The notes: generated by a model from the letters alone, not told the origin. Shown: positions 26,639 to 36,171, counted from the first letter of the stretch. The stretch: DNA of 64,000 nt from Clavibacter sp. VKM Ac-2872 (GCF_015351105.1 NZ_JADKRR010000001.1:682001-746000), one strand, 5' to 3'. Made by a program: numbers and translations.

Positions 26639-27790
26639 ATGACCACCCCGCAGTCCGTCTGGCAGGACAAGCTCGGCCGCCTCTCCATCCGCTGCGTGCA
26701 GATCCTGGCGGTCCTCGTGGTCGCCATCGCGATCGTGTACGCCGCCATCTCGCTCAAGCTCGTCGTGATCCCGGTGATCATCGCGCTGATCCTCGCGTGC
26801 GCCGTGCGCCCGATGGTGCTCTGGATGGAGCGCCGCGGCGTGCCCGACGCGCTCGCCGCGGTCATCGCGCTCCTCACGGGCCTCGTGCTCTTCGGCGGCG
26901 CCATCACGGCCGTCGTCTTCGGCGTGCAGAGCCAGTGGCCGACGCTCGTGAAGGCGACCAGCAAGGGCGTCGACCAGCTGCAGACGTTCGTCCAGGAGGG
27001 CGGGTTGCCGATCGACTCCGGCCAGATCGACTCTCTCCGCCAGTCGGTCGTGGACTTCCTCACCAGCAGCCAGTTCGGATCCGGCGCCATCGCGGGGGTC
27101 TCCGCCGCCGCCGAGGTCGTCACGGGGGCCGTGCTCGGGCTCGTCGTGTTCTTCTTCTTCGTCAAGGACGGGCCGCAGATCTGGGCCTTCCTCATCCGCC
27201 CGTTCCGCGGTCGCGGTCGGAAGCGCGCGGTGCGCGTCGGCCACGAGGGCTCCAAGGTGCTCGGCGGGTACATCCGCGGCACGGCGACCGTCGCGCTCGT
27301 CGACACCGTGTTCATCGGCGCCGGCCTCTTCATCCTCGGCGTGCCGCTCGCGCTGCCGCTCTCGCTCGTGGTCTTCATCGGCGCGTTCGTGCCGATCGTC
27401 GGCGCGACGGTCGCCGGCATCCTCGCGGCCCTCGTCGCGCTCGTGACCAACGACCTCGGCACCGCCATCTGGGTCGTCGCCATCGTGATCCTCGTGAACC
27501 AGCTCGAGGGCAACCTCCTGCAGCCGGTCGTGCTCGGCAACGCGCTCAAGCTGCACGGCCTCATCGTGCTGCTGGCCCTGACCGCCGGCACGATCCTCGG
27601 CAGCATCATCGGCGCGATCCTCTCGGTGCCGCTCACGGCCGTCGCCTGGACCGCGTGGAAGATCATCATGGAGCCCGACGAGGAGGAGCCGGAGCCGCCG
27701 GCACCCGCGCCCCTCGAACCCGTGAAGAAGGTGGCCCGCGGCCTCACCGCGAAGCTCACGGGCCGCTCCGCTCCCGCGTCCTCCCGGTGA
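26639..27790 (+). CDS. AI-2E family membrane transporter
   Basis: A 383-residue polytopic protein of the AI-2E (PerM/YdbI-like) family: eight hydrophobic helices and a central hydrophilic domain (about 95-150), then FFFFVKDGPQIW and PLALPLSLVVFIGAFVPIVGATVAGILAALVAL, and a C-terminal EGNLLQPVVLGNALKLHG block. Despite the name, most members are Na+/H+-type or small-molecule exporters with no link to autoinducer-2. An acidic-Pro/basic tail follows the last helix. Its stop overlaps the DUF1206 start (GTGA), so it begins an operon of three genes. Confidence 0.9.
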   Translation: MTTPQSVWQDKLGRLSIRCVQILAVLVVAIAIVYAAISLKLVVIPVIIALILACAVRPMVLWMERRGVPDALAAVIALLTGLVLFGGAITAVVFGVQSQWPTLVKATSKGVDQLQTFVQEGGLPIDSGQIDSLRQSVVDFLTSSQFGSGAIAGVSAAAEVVTGAVLGLVVFFFFVKDGPQIWAFLIRPFRGRGRKRAVRVGHEGSKVLGGYIRGTATVALVDTVFIGAGLFILGVPLALPLSLVVFIGAFVPIVGATVAGILAALVALVTNDLGTAIWVVAIVILVNQLEGNLLQPVVLGNALKLHGLIVLLALTAGTILGSIIGAILSVPLTAVAWTAWKIIMEPDEEEPEPPAPAPLEPVKKVARGLTAKLTGRSAPASSR

Positions 27791-28587
27791 GCGCGACCGG
27801 CGCCGCGGCGGGCCTCCGGCGCTCGCCCGGCTTCGCCGTCGCCGCGCGCCTCGGGCACGCGGTCAACGGCCTGCTGCACCTCCTCATCGGCGTGATCGCG
27901 TTCCGCCTCGCGACCGGCGGCGGTGCCGGGGAGGCCGACCAGTCGGGCGCGCTCGGCTCCATCGCGGGATCGCCCGGAGGCCGCGTGCTGCTCTGGGTCG
28001 TCGTGGTCGGACTCCTCGGCCTGGGCCTCTGGCAGCTCGTCGAGACCGTGCTCGCCCGCGGCGACGACGCGAAGCGCACCTGGGCGGCGCGCGCGAAGGA
28101 GCTCGGCAAGGCCATCGCCTACCTCGCGATCGCGGCCACGGCCCTGCGATTCGCGACCGGCGGATCCAGCGACTCCTCCGAGCAGACCCAGTCGATCAGC
28201 GCGCGCCTGCTCGAGGCGCCCGGCGGCGTCGCGCTGCTCGTGGTCCTCGGGCTCGCGGTCGTCGCGGTCGGCGTCTACTTCGGGTACAAGGGCGCGACGA
28301 AGCGCTTCCGCGACGACCTGGCCGTGCCGTCGGGATCGCTCGGGCGCGGGATCACGGCGCTCGGCGTCGCCGGGTACGTCGCCAAGGGCGTCGCGCTCGT
28401 GGCGGTCGGCGTGCTGTTCGTCGTCGGCGCGGTCACGGCCGACCCGAGCCGCGCGACGGGCCTCGACGGCGCGCTCCAGTCGCTCGCCGGGCTGCCCGCG
28501 GGCGTCGCCGTGCTCGCGATCACGGGGCTCGGCCTCATCGCGTACGGCCTGTACTGCGGCGCCCGCGCGCGCTACGCGAAGCTGTGA
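27787..28587 (+). CDS. DUF1206 family membrane protein
   Basis: 266 residues with three tandem DUF1206 units of two helices each, at about 15-85, 100-170 and 190-265. Each begins with a short basic-aromatic segment (ARLGHAVNGLLHLLIGVIA, AKELGKAIAYLAIAATAL, ALGVAGYVAKGVALVAVG). Function unknown. GTG start overlaps the AI-2E-family stop. The internal repeats suggest duplication of a two-helix unit. Confidence 0.88.
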   Translation: MSATGAAAGLRRSPGFAVAARLGHAVNGLLHLLIGVIAFRLATGGGAGEADQSGALGSIAGSPGGRVLLWVVVVGLLGLGLWQLVETVLARGDDAKRTWAARAKELGKAIAYLAIAATALRFATGGSSDSSEQTQSISARLLEAPGGVALLVVLGLAVVAVGVYFGYKGATKRFRDDLAVPSGSLGRGITALGVAGYVAKGVALVAVGVLFVVGAVTADPSRATGLDGALQSLAGLPAGVAVLAITGLGLIAYGLYCGARARYAKL

Positions 28588-29318
28588 TGAGCCGTCCGGT
28601 CGTCGCGCTGGAGGGCGTGCGGCCCGACGAGGTGCACGTGGTGCGGGTGTTCGCGGATGCCGACGGGCGGCACGGCAACGAGCTCGGGATCGTGCTCGCC
28701 TCCGCGCGCACCGACGGCCGGGAGCAGGTGATCGCGCAGGCGCTCGGCTTCAGCGAGACCGTGTTCGTCGACGCGGTGGATGCGCCCGGCGCGGATCCGC
28801 GTGGCGCGTCGATCCGCATCCTCACGCCCGCGCGCGAGCTGCGCTTCGCCGGGCACCCGACCGTGGGCACGGCGTGGTGGCTGGCGTCGCGCGGCGCCTC
28901 CGTCGACCACCTGCGGGTGCCCGCAGGGGCCGTGCGCGTGGACCGCACCGGCGACGAGGTGCGCGTGACCGCCGATCCCGACTGGGGCCCGGAGTTCACG
29001 TGGCAGGAGCACCCGACGGCCGACGCGCTCCGCGACCTCGACGCCGACTCTGTGGACCCTGCGGTCGACCACCTCTATGCCTGGGCCTGGACGGACGAGG
29101 CCCGGGGAGAGGTGCGCGCCCGCATGTTCGCGCCCGCGCTCGGCGTCGTCGAGGACGAGGCGACCGGATCCGCGGCCCTGCGGCTCACGGCGCTCCTCGG
29201 CCGCGACCTCCGCATCACGCAGGGGCGCGGCAGCCGGCTGGTCACGCGGCTGCTCGCCGACGGCCGGGCCGAGGTCGGCGGCCGCACCGTGCCCGACCGC
29301 GTGATCCCGCTGCCCTGA
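28587..29318 (+). CDS. PhzF family isomerase-like protein
   Basis: 243 residues matching the PhzF fold (two diaminopimelate-epimerase-like halves). Typical motifs are the N-terminal VHVVRVFADADGRHGNELGIV, GFSETVFV (with the conserved Glu), RFAGHPTVGTAWWL, and EDEATGSAALRL in the C-terminal half. Family members isomerise or epimerise small acids; there is no phenazine cluster here, so the substrate is unknown. ATG at 28587 overlaps the last base of the DUF1206 stop; GTG three nt earlier is also possible. Confidence 0.88.
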   Translation: MSRPVVALEGVRPDEVHVVRVFADADGRHGNELGIVLASARTDGREQVIAQALGFSETVFVDAVDAPGADPRGASIRILTPARELRFAGHPTVGTAWWLASRGASVDHLRVPAGAVRVDRTGDEVRVTADPDWGPEFTWQEHPTADALRDLDADSVDPAVDHLYAWAWTDEARGEVRARMFAPALGVVEDEATGSAALRLTALLGRDLRITQGRGSRLVTRLLADGRAEVGGRTVPDRVIPLP

Positions 29319-29384
29319 CCCGCGCGGACCGCCGCCGCTCGTCGTGCGATGCTCCTGGTACGCGCACCCGAGGAGGGACCCCGC

Positions 29385-29882
29385 ATGAGCGTCGAGCCGT
29401 TCGACCCCCGAGGCGTGCTGCGGCGCCTCCTCGCGGAGGGCGCGGTCTCCGTCGACGCGCTGACGGCGATCACGGGCATCCCGGCTGAGGCCCTCGGACG
29501 CTTCGTCACGGACCCGAGGGACGGCGGGATGAGCCGCGCCCCCGACCCGACCGGCCTCGGGCCCGATGCGACGGAGCGGCTGTCCGACCTCGTCGCCCGC
29601 CTCTCGGTGGGCATGCCTGTCGGGGATGACGAGCGGCTGCGGGCGATCCTCGAGACGCTGACGATCTCGCTGCGCGTGCCGACGACGAGCATCGCGGAGC
29701 TGACCGGCATCGCGGTCGGCGACATCGAGTCGGCCCTCCGGGATCCGCGGCACGTCGACGCGGAGACCAGGTACGCGCTGGCGGTCCGTGCGTCGTACCT
29801 CCTGCACGCGGCCGGCGACGCGGCGCCACGACACGATCGCGTGGGAGCGCCACGGGCCACGGGTCGCGGCGCCGGCCGCTAG
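29385..29882 (+). CDS. Hypothetical protein with two helix-turn-helix-like repeats
   Basis: A 165-residue cytoplasmic protein of no recognised family. Two similar segments are visible: RRLLAEGAVSVDALTAITGI followed by PAEALGRFVTDPRDG, and ETLTISLRVPTTSIAELTGI followed by AVGDIESALRDPRHV. Both have a helix-turn-helix-like spacing and end in D-P-R. A Gly/Arg tail follows. ATG at 29385 with GAGGAGGGA upstream is preferred to 29349. Convergent with the CBS-domain gene, 4-nt overlap. Possibly DNA-binding, but unproven. Confidence 0.7.
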   Translation: MSVEPFDPRGVLRRLLAEGAVSVDALTAITGIPAEALGRFVTDPRDGGMSRAPDPTGLGPDATERLSDLVARLSVGMPVGDDERLRAILETLTISLRVPTTSIAELTGIAVGDIESALRDPRHVDAETRYALAVRASYLLHAAGDAAPRHDRVGAPRATGRGAGR

Positions 29883-31192
29883 GCGGTCGCGGTCTCCGCG
29901 TCCTCCGCCGCCGGCTCCTCGCGCGGGACGACGAGGATCTCGGAGATCCGCCGCCGGTCGAGCGCCGTCACCTGCAGGGTCACGCCGTCGACCTCGACCG
30001 TGTCGCCGACCTGGGCGAGCCGACCGAGGTTCTCGATGACGAAGCCCGCGACCGTGTCTGACGCGGAGTCGGGCAGCTTCACGCCCGTCGCCTCCTCGAA
30101 GTCCTGGAAGTTCAGGCGCCCGTCGATGGTGCCGCCGTCCTCCGCGAGATCTCGCGACGCGGAGTCGGTGTCGTACTCGTCGAAGATCTCGCCCACGACC
30201 TCCTCCACGAGGTCCTCGAGCGTGACGATGCCGTCGGTGCCGCCGTACTCGTCCACGATCACGGCGATCTGGTGGCCCTCGGCGCGCATCATCGTGAGCG
30301 TCGGCAGCACCCGTGCGGTGGCCGGGAGGTAGGGGATCGGGCGGAGGATCTCGGAGACGGGCCGCTCGGGATCCGCCGCGATCGCCTGGTAGAGGTCGCG
30401 CACGTGCACGAAGCCGATGACGTCGTCGATGGTCTTGTCGACCACCGGGTAGCGCGAGTACGGCCGGTCCTGCACGTCGATCCCCGCCTCGCGGACCGTG
30501 CCGGTGCCGTCGAGCGCGGCGATCTCGGGGCGCGGCTTCATCACCTCGCTGAGCTGGCGGTGGCGGAGGGAGAGCACGTCGTCGAGGATCCGGCGCTCGT
30601 CGTCCGGGAGGCCCTCGTGGCTGGAGACGATGTCGCGGAGCTCCTCCTCGCTCATCTCCTCGCCGGTCTTGTGCGGGTCGCCGCCGAGGAGGCGCACGAC
30701 CACGTCCGTCGAGACGGAGAGCAGCCAGATCACCGGCCGCATGAGGTTCGCGAAGCCGTTGAGCACGGGCGCGACGCCGTACGCGAAGCCCGCGTTGCGC
30801 TGGATCGCCAGGCGCTTGGGCGCGAGCTCGCCGAGCACGAGCGACAGGTAGGCGATCATCAGCGTGAGCAGGAGCGTCGCGATCGTGGACGCGAGGCCGG
30901 CCTCGAGGCCCCACGACTCGAGCAGCGGCACGACGGACGGCGCGATCGACGAGGCGCCGTACGCGGCGGACGCGAAGCCGGCGACGGTCACGCCGATCTG
31001 CACCGCGGCGAGGAAGGTGTTCGGGTTCCGGGCGAGCGCGGCGACCTTCTCGCCGCGGCGTCCGCGGGCGGCGAGGGCGTTGAGCTGGCCCTCGCGGAGG
31101 GTGACGAGCGCCATCTCGGTGGCGGCGAACACGCCGCCGACGAGGACGAACACCACGACCAGGACGATGTTGAGGAGGAGGTCGCCGTTCAC
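29879..31192 (-). CDS. CNNM/CBS-domain membrane protein (HlyC/CorC family)
   Basis: A 437-residue protein. The N-terminal DUF21/CNNM membrane domain has four helices (residues 5-190, with [20 protein letters not shown]). A tandem CBS pair follows (about 205-330, with [20 protein letters not shown] and [29 protein letters not shown]), then a C-terminal CorC_HlyC domain (345-425). Family members are Mg2+/Co2+ efflux-related, not haemolysins in practice. GTG at 31192 gives a normal N-terminus ([13 protein letters not shown]); its ribosome site is weak. Confidence 0.9.
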   Translation of the reverse strand: MNGDLLLNIVLVVVFVLVGGVFAATEMALVTLREGQLNALAARGRRGEKVAALARNPNTFLAAVQIGVTVAGFASAAYGASSIAPSVVPLLESWGLEAGLASTIATLLLTLMIAYLSLVLGELAPKRLAIQRNAGFAYGVAPVLNGFANLMRPVIWLLSVSTDVVVRLLGGDPHKTGEEMSEEELRDIVSSHEGLPDDERRILDDVLSLRHRQLSEVMKPRPEIAALDGTGTVREAGIDVQDRPYSRYPVVDKTIDDVIGFVHVRDLYQAIAADPERPVSEILRPIPYLPATARVLPTLTMMRAEGHQIAVIVDEYGGTDGIVTLEDLVEEVVGEIFDEYDTDSASRDLAEDGGTIDGRLNFQDFEEATGVKLPDSASDTVAGFVIENLGRLAQVGDTVEVDGVTLQVTALDRRRISEILVVPREEPAAEDAETATA

Positions 31193-31405
31193 GAGCGAGG
31201 TCCGGTCGGGCGGGTGACGGACATCCCACCGGTGCGGGCGGTGGCGCGGAGGGTGCGGGGCGTGCCCGGGGTCGTCCGGGCGCCGGGACTGTGGCTGTCG
31301 GGAGCGGGCTCCCGCGCGGTTCTGTGCATGGATCGAGGGTAGTGGAGCAGGTGGGGAAATAGCCCGGGCCGTCGTCCGACGGCGGCCGTGCCCTACGGTC
31401 GGGGC

Positions 31406-31834
31406 ATGGATCAGACAATGCTCGACGGGTCGTGGCTCGGCAGCTCCGGGTGGGTGACGCTCGCCCTCGTGAACGCGGGGCTCGCGGAGCAGAAGGGCCG
31501 ATCCCGGTGGAACTGGTTCCTCGCCTCGATCGTCCTCGGCCCGATCGCGACGTTCTTCATCGTGACGTGGGAGCGCGCGCCCGCGCGGCCCGTCGCGACA
31601 CGGGGAGAGGGCCCGACGAACGGGCTCCTCGCCGTGGGGATCGGGCTGGCTGCGCTGGCCGTGGTGATCGGCGTGGTCGCGGCCATCGGCGGGGACACCG
31701 GGATGTGGGTCCTCGCGGCCGCGCTCGCGGTCGTCGCCGCGGTCTCCCTGGTCCTGCACGTCCTCGCGCACCGGCGGTGGGCGGCGGCGCGGACCGCGTC
31801 GCGGGCGCGGGCGGCGGTCGTCCCGGAGGACTGA
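31406..31834 (+). CDS. Hypothetical three-helix membrane protein
   Basis: A 142-residue protein. Hydrophobic segments lie at about 38-55 (NWFLASIVLGPIATFFIVTW), 76-98 and 101-123. The first resembles small antitoxin-like or phage-shock-type membrane proteins of actinobacteria (EQKGRSRWNWFLASIVLGP). It ends with an Arg/Ala-rich tail. No recognised function. Convergent with the DsbA-like gene. Confidence 0.65.
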   Translation: MDQTMLDGSWLGSSGWVTLALVNAGLAEQKGRSRWNWFLASIVLGPIATFFIVTWERAPARPVATRGEGPTNGLLAVGIGLAALAVVIGVVAAIGGDTGMWVLAAALAVVAAVSLVLHVLAHRRWAAARTASRARAAVVPED

Positions 31835-31859
31835 CCGCCGCCCGCGGTCCCGCGTCGGC

Positions 31860-32666
31860 TCAGCCCGCCGTGAATCCGCTCGGCAGCTGCGCGCCCGCCT
31901 TCGTCACGGCGTCGACGAGGTCCTGCCCGCCGACCGTCGTGATCGTCTCCCCGCCGATGCGGAGGGTGGGCGTGCCGGTCACGCCCGACTGCTGCGCCGC
32001 GTCGGTGTTGGCCGTGATCCAGTCCACGTACGCGCCCTTCTGCGCGCAGGAGAGGGCATCCGGATCCGTGACGCCCCGCCCCTGGAGCCACGTGGAGAAG
32101 TCCTTCCCCGTCCACGAGTCGGTCGCGGCGGAGTGGTTGGCGAAGAGCGCCGAGTGCACGCCGGGCCAGGCCGACGGATCGTGCGCGAGCACGCAGGCGG
32201 CCGCGCTGCCGGCGACCCGGCCGTAGTTCGTCACGATCTGGATGGGGTGGTACACCACGGCCACCTGCCCGCTGCCCGCGAGCCGGTCGAGCAGCGGGCC
32301 GTTCTCGGCCTCGTACTCCTGGCAGTGGGGGCACGAGTAGTCCTCGTAGACGTCGAGCGTGACGGGGGCCGCTGCGGCGCCCACGCGCACGCTGTCGGGT
32401 CCCGTCGTCACCTGCGCCTGGTCGCCGGAGCCGAGGGCGACGGTCGCGTCGGCCGTGGGCGGCTGGGCTCCGGCGCTCGCCTGGTCGCGGAGGAGGATCG
32501 CGCCGCCCGCGATCGCCGCGATGAGGATCACGACGACCCCGGCGACGCCCAGCTGGGTCAGCAGGCGCCGGCGCTTCCGCTTCGCCTCCTCGATGCGCCT
32601 CTGCGCGTTGGCCTTCTCGCGGATCTCCCGGGTGCGGTCGCGGTCGGCTGCGGTCTTCTTGCTCAT
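31860..32666 (-). CDS. Membrane-anchored DsbA-like thiol-disulphide oxidoreductase
   Basis: 268 residues. A basic, coiled-coil-like cytoplasmic segment (1-35) is followed by one membrane anchor (LGVAGVVVILIAAIAGGAILL), then an extracytoplasmic thioredoxin fold of the DsbA/DSBA_4 type. The active site is DYSCPHCQEYEAE, and GVTGTPTLRI carries the cis-proline. The two extra Cys (AACVLAH, ALSCAQK) may form a second disulphide. It sits beside the copper/cytochrome-oxidase assembly gene, so a role in delivering reduced or oxidised Cys in membrane proteins is plausible. Confidence 0.92.
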   Translation of the reverse strand: MSKKTAADRDRTREIREKANAQRRIEEAKRKRRRLLTQLGVAGVVVILIAAIAGGAILLRDQASAGAQPPTADATVALGSGDQAQVTTGPDSVRVGAAAAPVTLDVYEDYSCPHCQEYEAENGPLLDRLAGSGQVAVVYHPIQIVTNYGRVAGSAAACVLAHDPSAWPGVHSALFANHSAATDSWTGKDFSTWLQGRGVTDPDALSCAQKGAYVDWITANTDAAQQSGVTGTPTLRIGGETITTVGGQDLVDAVTKAGAQLPSGFTAG

Positions 32667-32778
32667 CGGTCCTTCTCTCGTGTGCGGTGTGGGGTTGTGC
32701 GGGGTCGGGTCGTGCGGTGACGGGTCGTGCGGTGCGGGTGAGGGTCGCCCGGGGAGGGCGCGGGTCGCGGGGCGCGCG

Positions 32779-34887
32779 TCATGCGGTCGGCTCCGCGCCG
32801 CGATCGTGCCGGTGGATGGCCTGCAGGTTCGCGTTGTAGGCGCGCAGCTCCGCGTCGTCGTCGCGGAGGGCGGCGCGGTCGTAGCGCCGGGCGGCGCGCG
32901 TGTCGGACGTCGACCACTGCCGCACCACCATGAGCGCCACGAGCACGACGGGTAGCTCGCCCGCGCCCCACGCGATCCCGCCGCCCGCGGCCTGGTCGGC
33001 GAGCAGCTGCGCGTCCGTCTGGATGCCGAGCTGGTGCCAGAAGTCGATCGCGAGGATCGACGTCCCCGACATGATCGACAGCCCGAAGAACGCGTGGAAC
33101 GCCATCGTCGCGAGCAGGATGATGAGCCGGATCGGGTACGGCGGGCGGCGCGGCCCGGGATCCACCCCGATCAGCACGAAGAAGAACAGGTAGCCGCTGA
33201 TGAGGAAGTGCACGCACATCAGCAGGTGCCCCTGGTGGGTCTGCAGCGACCACTCGAACCAGCCGGTCCAGTAGAACGCGACCAGGCTGCCGGCGAAGAC
33301 GACGGCGGCGACGACCGGGTGCGTCACGAGCGCCGCGTAGCGGGAGTGCGTGGCGGCGAGCACCCACTCGCGGACGCCGCGGCTGCCGTCGCGCCGCGCG
33401 GGGACGGTGCGGAGCAGGAGCAGCACGGGGGCGCCGAGCACGAGCAGCGGCGGCACGTACATCATCAGCAGCATGTGCTGGATCATGTGCGTGCTGAAGT
33501 GCACGGCGCCGTAGACGCCGGGCCCGCCGCTGGTCGCGTAGACGAGGAGGGCGCAGCCGGCGAGCCACGGCACCGTGCGCGCGGGCGACCACGCGTCGCC
33601 GCGGACCCGCAGCCGGTGCACGGCCGCGAGGTAGAGCCCCGCGAGCACGACGGCCCCGGCGAGGAAGAGGTAGTCGGGATGGAACGACGTCAGCATCCGC
33701 CCGGTCGTCACCGGGTCGGGGAACGTGAAGCCGATGAGCGAGGCGCGCGGATCCACGTCGGCGACGGAGGTCTGCGGGACCGGCGGCGCGCTCCGGCTGA
33801 GCGCGACGGACACGCCCATCGCCACGGACATGGCCACGACCTCGCCCACCGCGAGCCGGAGGAACGCGGTGCGGCGGGTCGCGTCGCGGACGAGGCCCGG
33901 GATCACGATGCGGCGGTGGGCCCAGCCCGCGAGGCCGAGCCCCACGAGCAGCGCCGTCTTGAGGAGCAGCAGCACGCCGTACGGGGTGGTCACCAGGTCG
34001 AGCGGCCCGCCCAGCCGGAGCGACGCGTTGATGATCCCGGAGAGCGCGACGGCGACGAACGCCCACCCGGCGAGCGTCGAGTAGCGGCGGACGACCGCGG
34101 GCAGCGCCGTGCGCACGTGCCGCTGGAGGAGGATCACCGCCACGAGCCCGCCGGCCCAGACGGTGACGCCGATGAGGTGGATGCCGAGGCTGTTCACCGC
34201 GTTCGCGTGCTCGTAGGTGCCCGCCGCGTGGCCGGAGAGCGAGAGCGGGAGGAGCGCCAGCAGGGCGGCTCCCGCGGCGATGCCGATCCCCGTGACGCGC
34301 TGGGTCCACATCGTGACGCCCAGCACCACGGCGATGCACACCAGCGACGCGACGAGCGTCTGCCCGAGCTCCAACCGGGTCGTGAAGTACGCGAACTGGC
34401 CGCGGAACGTGGGCGACGTGAGGGGCACGCCGATCACGTTCGCGCCCGAGAGCGCGAGCACGGCGATGCCGGCGGCCAGCCACACGGCGGCGGCGCGCGA
34501 CGCCCAGCGCGTGGCCTTCCACTGCGCGAGGCTCGCCATGCCGGGCCGCTTCGTCTGACCGGGGAGGGCGAAGGCCGCGACCACGAGCAGGCCGATGGTG
34601 ACGGCGGCGGCGGCGTCGTGGATCACGCGCGCGATGGGCAGGCCGTACCGGACGACGTCGCCGGGGTCGACCAGCAGGGTCGTCGTCGTGGCGCCCGTGA
34701 ACAGGGCGCTGAGGAGCATCACCCCGACGGCGAGCGGCAGGCACAGCCAGAGGAGCGCCGACTGGCCCGAGACGCGCGGCAGCCGCAGCTGGGCGGTGCG
34801 CGTCTCGAACGCGATGTCGTCGAGGTCGTCGGGCGCGGGGGCCCGCGGCGTGGCGGCGGTGGTGGGCAGGGAGGTGTTCGGGGGCAC
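32779..34887 (-). CDS. Fused CopD copper-transport / CtaG cytochrome oxidase assembly membrane protein
   Basis: 702 residues and about 15-16 helices. The N-terminal half (about 25-340) is CopD-like, with LSGHAAGTYEHANAVNSLGIHLIGVTVWAGGL carrying His residues typical of copper handling. The C-terminal half (about 380-650) matches CtaG_Cox11-type caa3 assembly factors, with HFSTHMIQHMLLMMYVPPLLVLGAP and VHFLISGYLFFFVLIGVDPGPRR. This fusion is common in actinobacteria and supplies copper to the terminal oxidase. GTG at 34887 is the likely start; its ribosome site is poor. The 160 nt upstream, up to the next gene, hold nothing I can identify. Confidence 0.88.
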   Translation of the reverse strand: MPPNTSLPTTAATPRAPAPDDLDDIAFETRTAQLRLPRVSGQSALLWLCLPLAVGVMLLSALFTGATTTTLLVDPGDVVRYGLPIARVIHDAAAAVTIGLLVVAAFALPGQTKRPGMASLAQWKATRWASRAAAVWLAAGIAVLALSGANVIGVPLTSPTFRGQFAYFTTRLELGQTLVASLVCIAVVLGVTMWTQRVTGIGIAAGAALLALLPLSLSGHAAGTYEHANAVNSLGIHLIGVTVWAGGLVAVILLQRHVRTALPAVVRRYSTLAGWAFVAVALSGIINASLRLGGPLDLVTTPYGVLLLLKTALLVGLGLAGWAHRRIVIPGLVRDATRRTAFLRLAVGEVVAMSVAMGVSVALSRSAPPVPQTSVADVDPRASLIGFTFPDPVTTGRMLTSFHPDYLFLAGAVVLAGLYLAAVHRLRVRGDAWSPARTVPWLAGCALLVYATSGGPGVYGAVHFSTHMIQHMLLMMYVPPLLVLGAPVLLLLRTVPARRDGSRGVREWVLAATHSRYAALVTHPVVAAVVFAGSLVAFYWTGWFEWSLQTHQGHLLMCVHFLISGYLFFFVLIGVDPGPRRPPYPIRLIILLATMAFHAFFGLSIMSGTSILAIDFWHQLGIQTDAQLLADQAAGGGIAWGAGELPVVLVALMVVRQWSTSDTRAARRYDRAALRDDDAELRAYNANLQAIHRHDRGAEPTA

Positions 34888-35047
34888 GGGGATCCGTCCG
34901 TGAGGCGCGCCGGTGGTGCGCGGGCGGGGCCGGTCGCGTGATCGCGGCACGGCGGAGGCGCGTCGGGCGACGCGGGACGCCGCGCGGCCGCCTCGGGCGG
35001 ACGCGCGGGGGCCGGGCGCGAGGGGGTCGCGTCCGGACGGGCTCGGA

Positions 35048-35686
35048 TCAGGCGGCGGCGGGCGGCCCGCGGCGGGGCATCGACGACAGCGCGACGCCCG
35101 TGTCCGGCAGGCCCGGGTGCCAGGCCGCCGGCACCCGGTGGCGGAGCTCGACGGACGGGGAGGCGAGGAGCGCCACCGCGTGCAGCGCCACGACGAGGGC
35201 GGTGCGCGCGAGCGCGACGAGGTCCCAGAAGGCGCGCTCGCCGAAGCGCAGGGCGACGCAGGTGACGGCGGCGGCGAGGACGTGGGCCGCCCACATGCCG
35301 GGGCCGTGGTGCATCCCGGCCATCGCGGCGGCCTCGGTGCCGCCTCCCGCGACCGTCGTGAGGACGTGGCCGCCCATGCCGTGGTGCCCGCCGACCATCC
35401 GGGTGCTCGCGGTCGTCGCGGCGCCGACGGAGAAGAGGAGGTGGAACGCCCCCTGGCTGAACGCGACGGCGATCGCGAGCCGCAGGACGGAGATGGTGCG
35501 TCCGGCGAGGAACGTGCTGACCGGGAGGGCGAAGGCCGCGGCGACGACGACGCCGACGAGGCCGGGAGCCTCGCCGCCACCGGCCATGTGCGAGACCGCG
35601 GCGACCAGGATCGCGACGCCGGACGTGACGACGCCCCGCGCGACGCGCACGCCGCGCGTGCCCATCACCTCGGTGCCGCGCTCCAT
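35048..35686 (-). CDS. Hypothetical His/Met-rich membrane protein
   Basis: About 212 residues with five or six hydrophobic helices. A loop in the middle is rich in His, Met and Gly (RMVGGHHGMGGHV and MAGMHHGPGMW), a composition seen in copper-handling proteins. It lies upstream of the CopD-CtaG gene on the same strand, so a role in copper homeostasis is a reasonable guess. The start is uncertain: ATG at 35710, 35686 or 35665; the last has GAGG just upstream. No family recognised. Confidence 0.7.
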   Translation of the reverse strand: MERGTEVMGTRGVRVARGVVTSGVAILVAAVSHMAGGGEAPGLVGVVVAAAFALPVSTFLAGRTISVLRLAIAVAFSQGAFHLLFSVGAATTASTRMVGGHHGMGGHVLTTVAGGGTEAAAMAGMHHGPGMWAAHVLAAAVTCVALRFGERAFWDLVALARTALVVALHAVALLASPSVELRHRVPAAWHPGLPDTGVALSSMPRRGPPAAA

Positions 35687-35786
35687 CGCCGTCGAGCCTA
35701 CGCGGTGCATGCTGCGGGACCGCGGGGACCGGGGCCAGGGGGGGGATCCTCGTCCCTCCTCGCGAGGAGGACGCGCGGACCCGCGC

Positions 35787-36121
35787 TCAGCCGGTGGGCG
35801 CGACGCGCACGTCGGCGGATGCGCGGGGCGCGAAGCGGGCGTCGAAGTCGCGCTCGTTCGGGATCCAGACCTCGCGCCACAGGGCGACGTGGTCGCGACC
35901 GAGGCGCGCGTCCCGCGCCCGCCCGCGCACCGAGGCCGTCGGCAGGTCGACGTCGCACCAGACCGCGAGGTCGAGCGCGGGCCGGGTGACGGGGTGGATG
36001 AGGCCGATCAGGTCGACCACGAGCAGGTCGGTGCGCGGGAGCGGCTCGGGCTCGCCGAGCGTCCGGCGGCCCGGGTGACGGGCCGGCTGAGGGCCGGCGC
36101 GGCGGGATCGGGCGCGTCCAT
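35787..36121 (-). pseudogene. Remnant of a uridine-kinase-like P-loop kinase
   Basis: The last 77 codons (35787-36020) read VDLIGLIHPV, then LAVWCDVDLPTASVRGRARD and WIPNERDFDARF. This is the C-terminal third of uridine-kinase/phosphoribulokinase-like proteins (V-x-E/D-G-x-W/L-H-P, D-x-x-V-W-V-D, R-D). An ATG at 36121 opens a different frame (MDAPDPAAPALSRPVTRA), typical of the N-terminus of such proteins, but it runs only 37 codons to a stop at 36008. The P-loop and nucleotide-binding core are missing. This fits a deletion plus frameshift, leaving a non-functional gene. It is less probable that the short C-terminal piece is expressed by itself. Confidence 0.6.
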
Positions 36122-36171
36122 CCCGCGAGCGTAGGCGCTCGCCGGCCGGGAGCGGCCCCCGGCCCCGCCCG

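Noticed and set aside
26639-27790. Quorum-sensing role for the AI-2E family protein.
   Set aside because: The family name is historical; most members have no link to autoinducer-2, and no luxS or lsr genes are present.
28587-29318. Phenazine biosynthesis from the PhzF family protein.
   Set aside because: PhzF-like proteins are widespread and no other phenazine gene is nearby.
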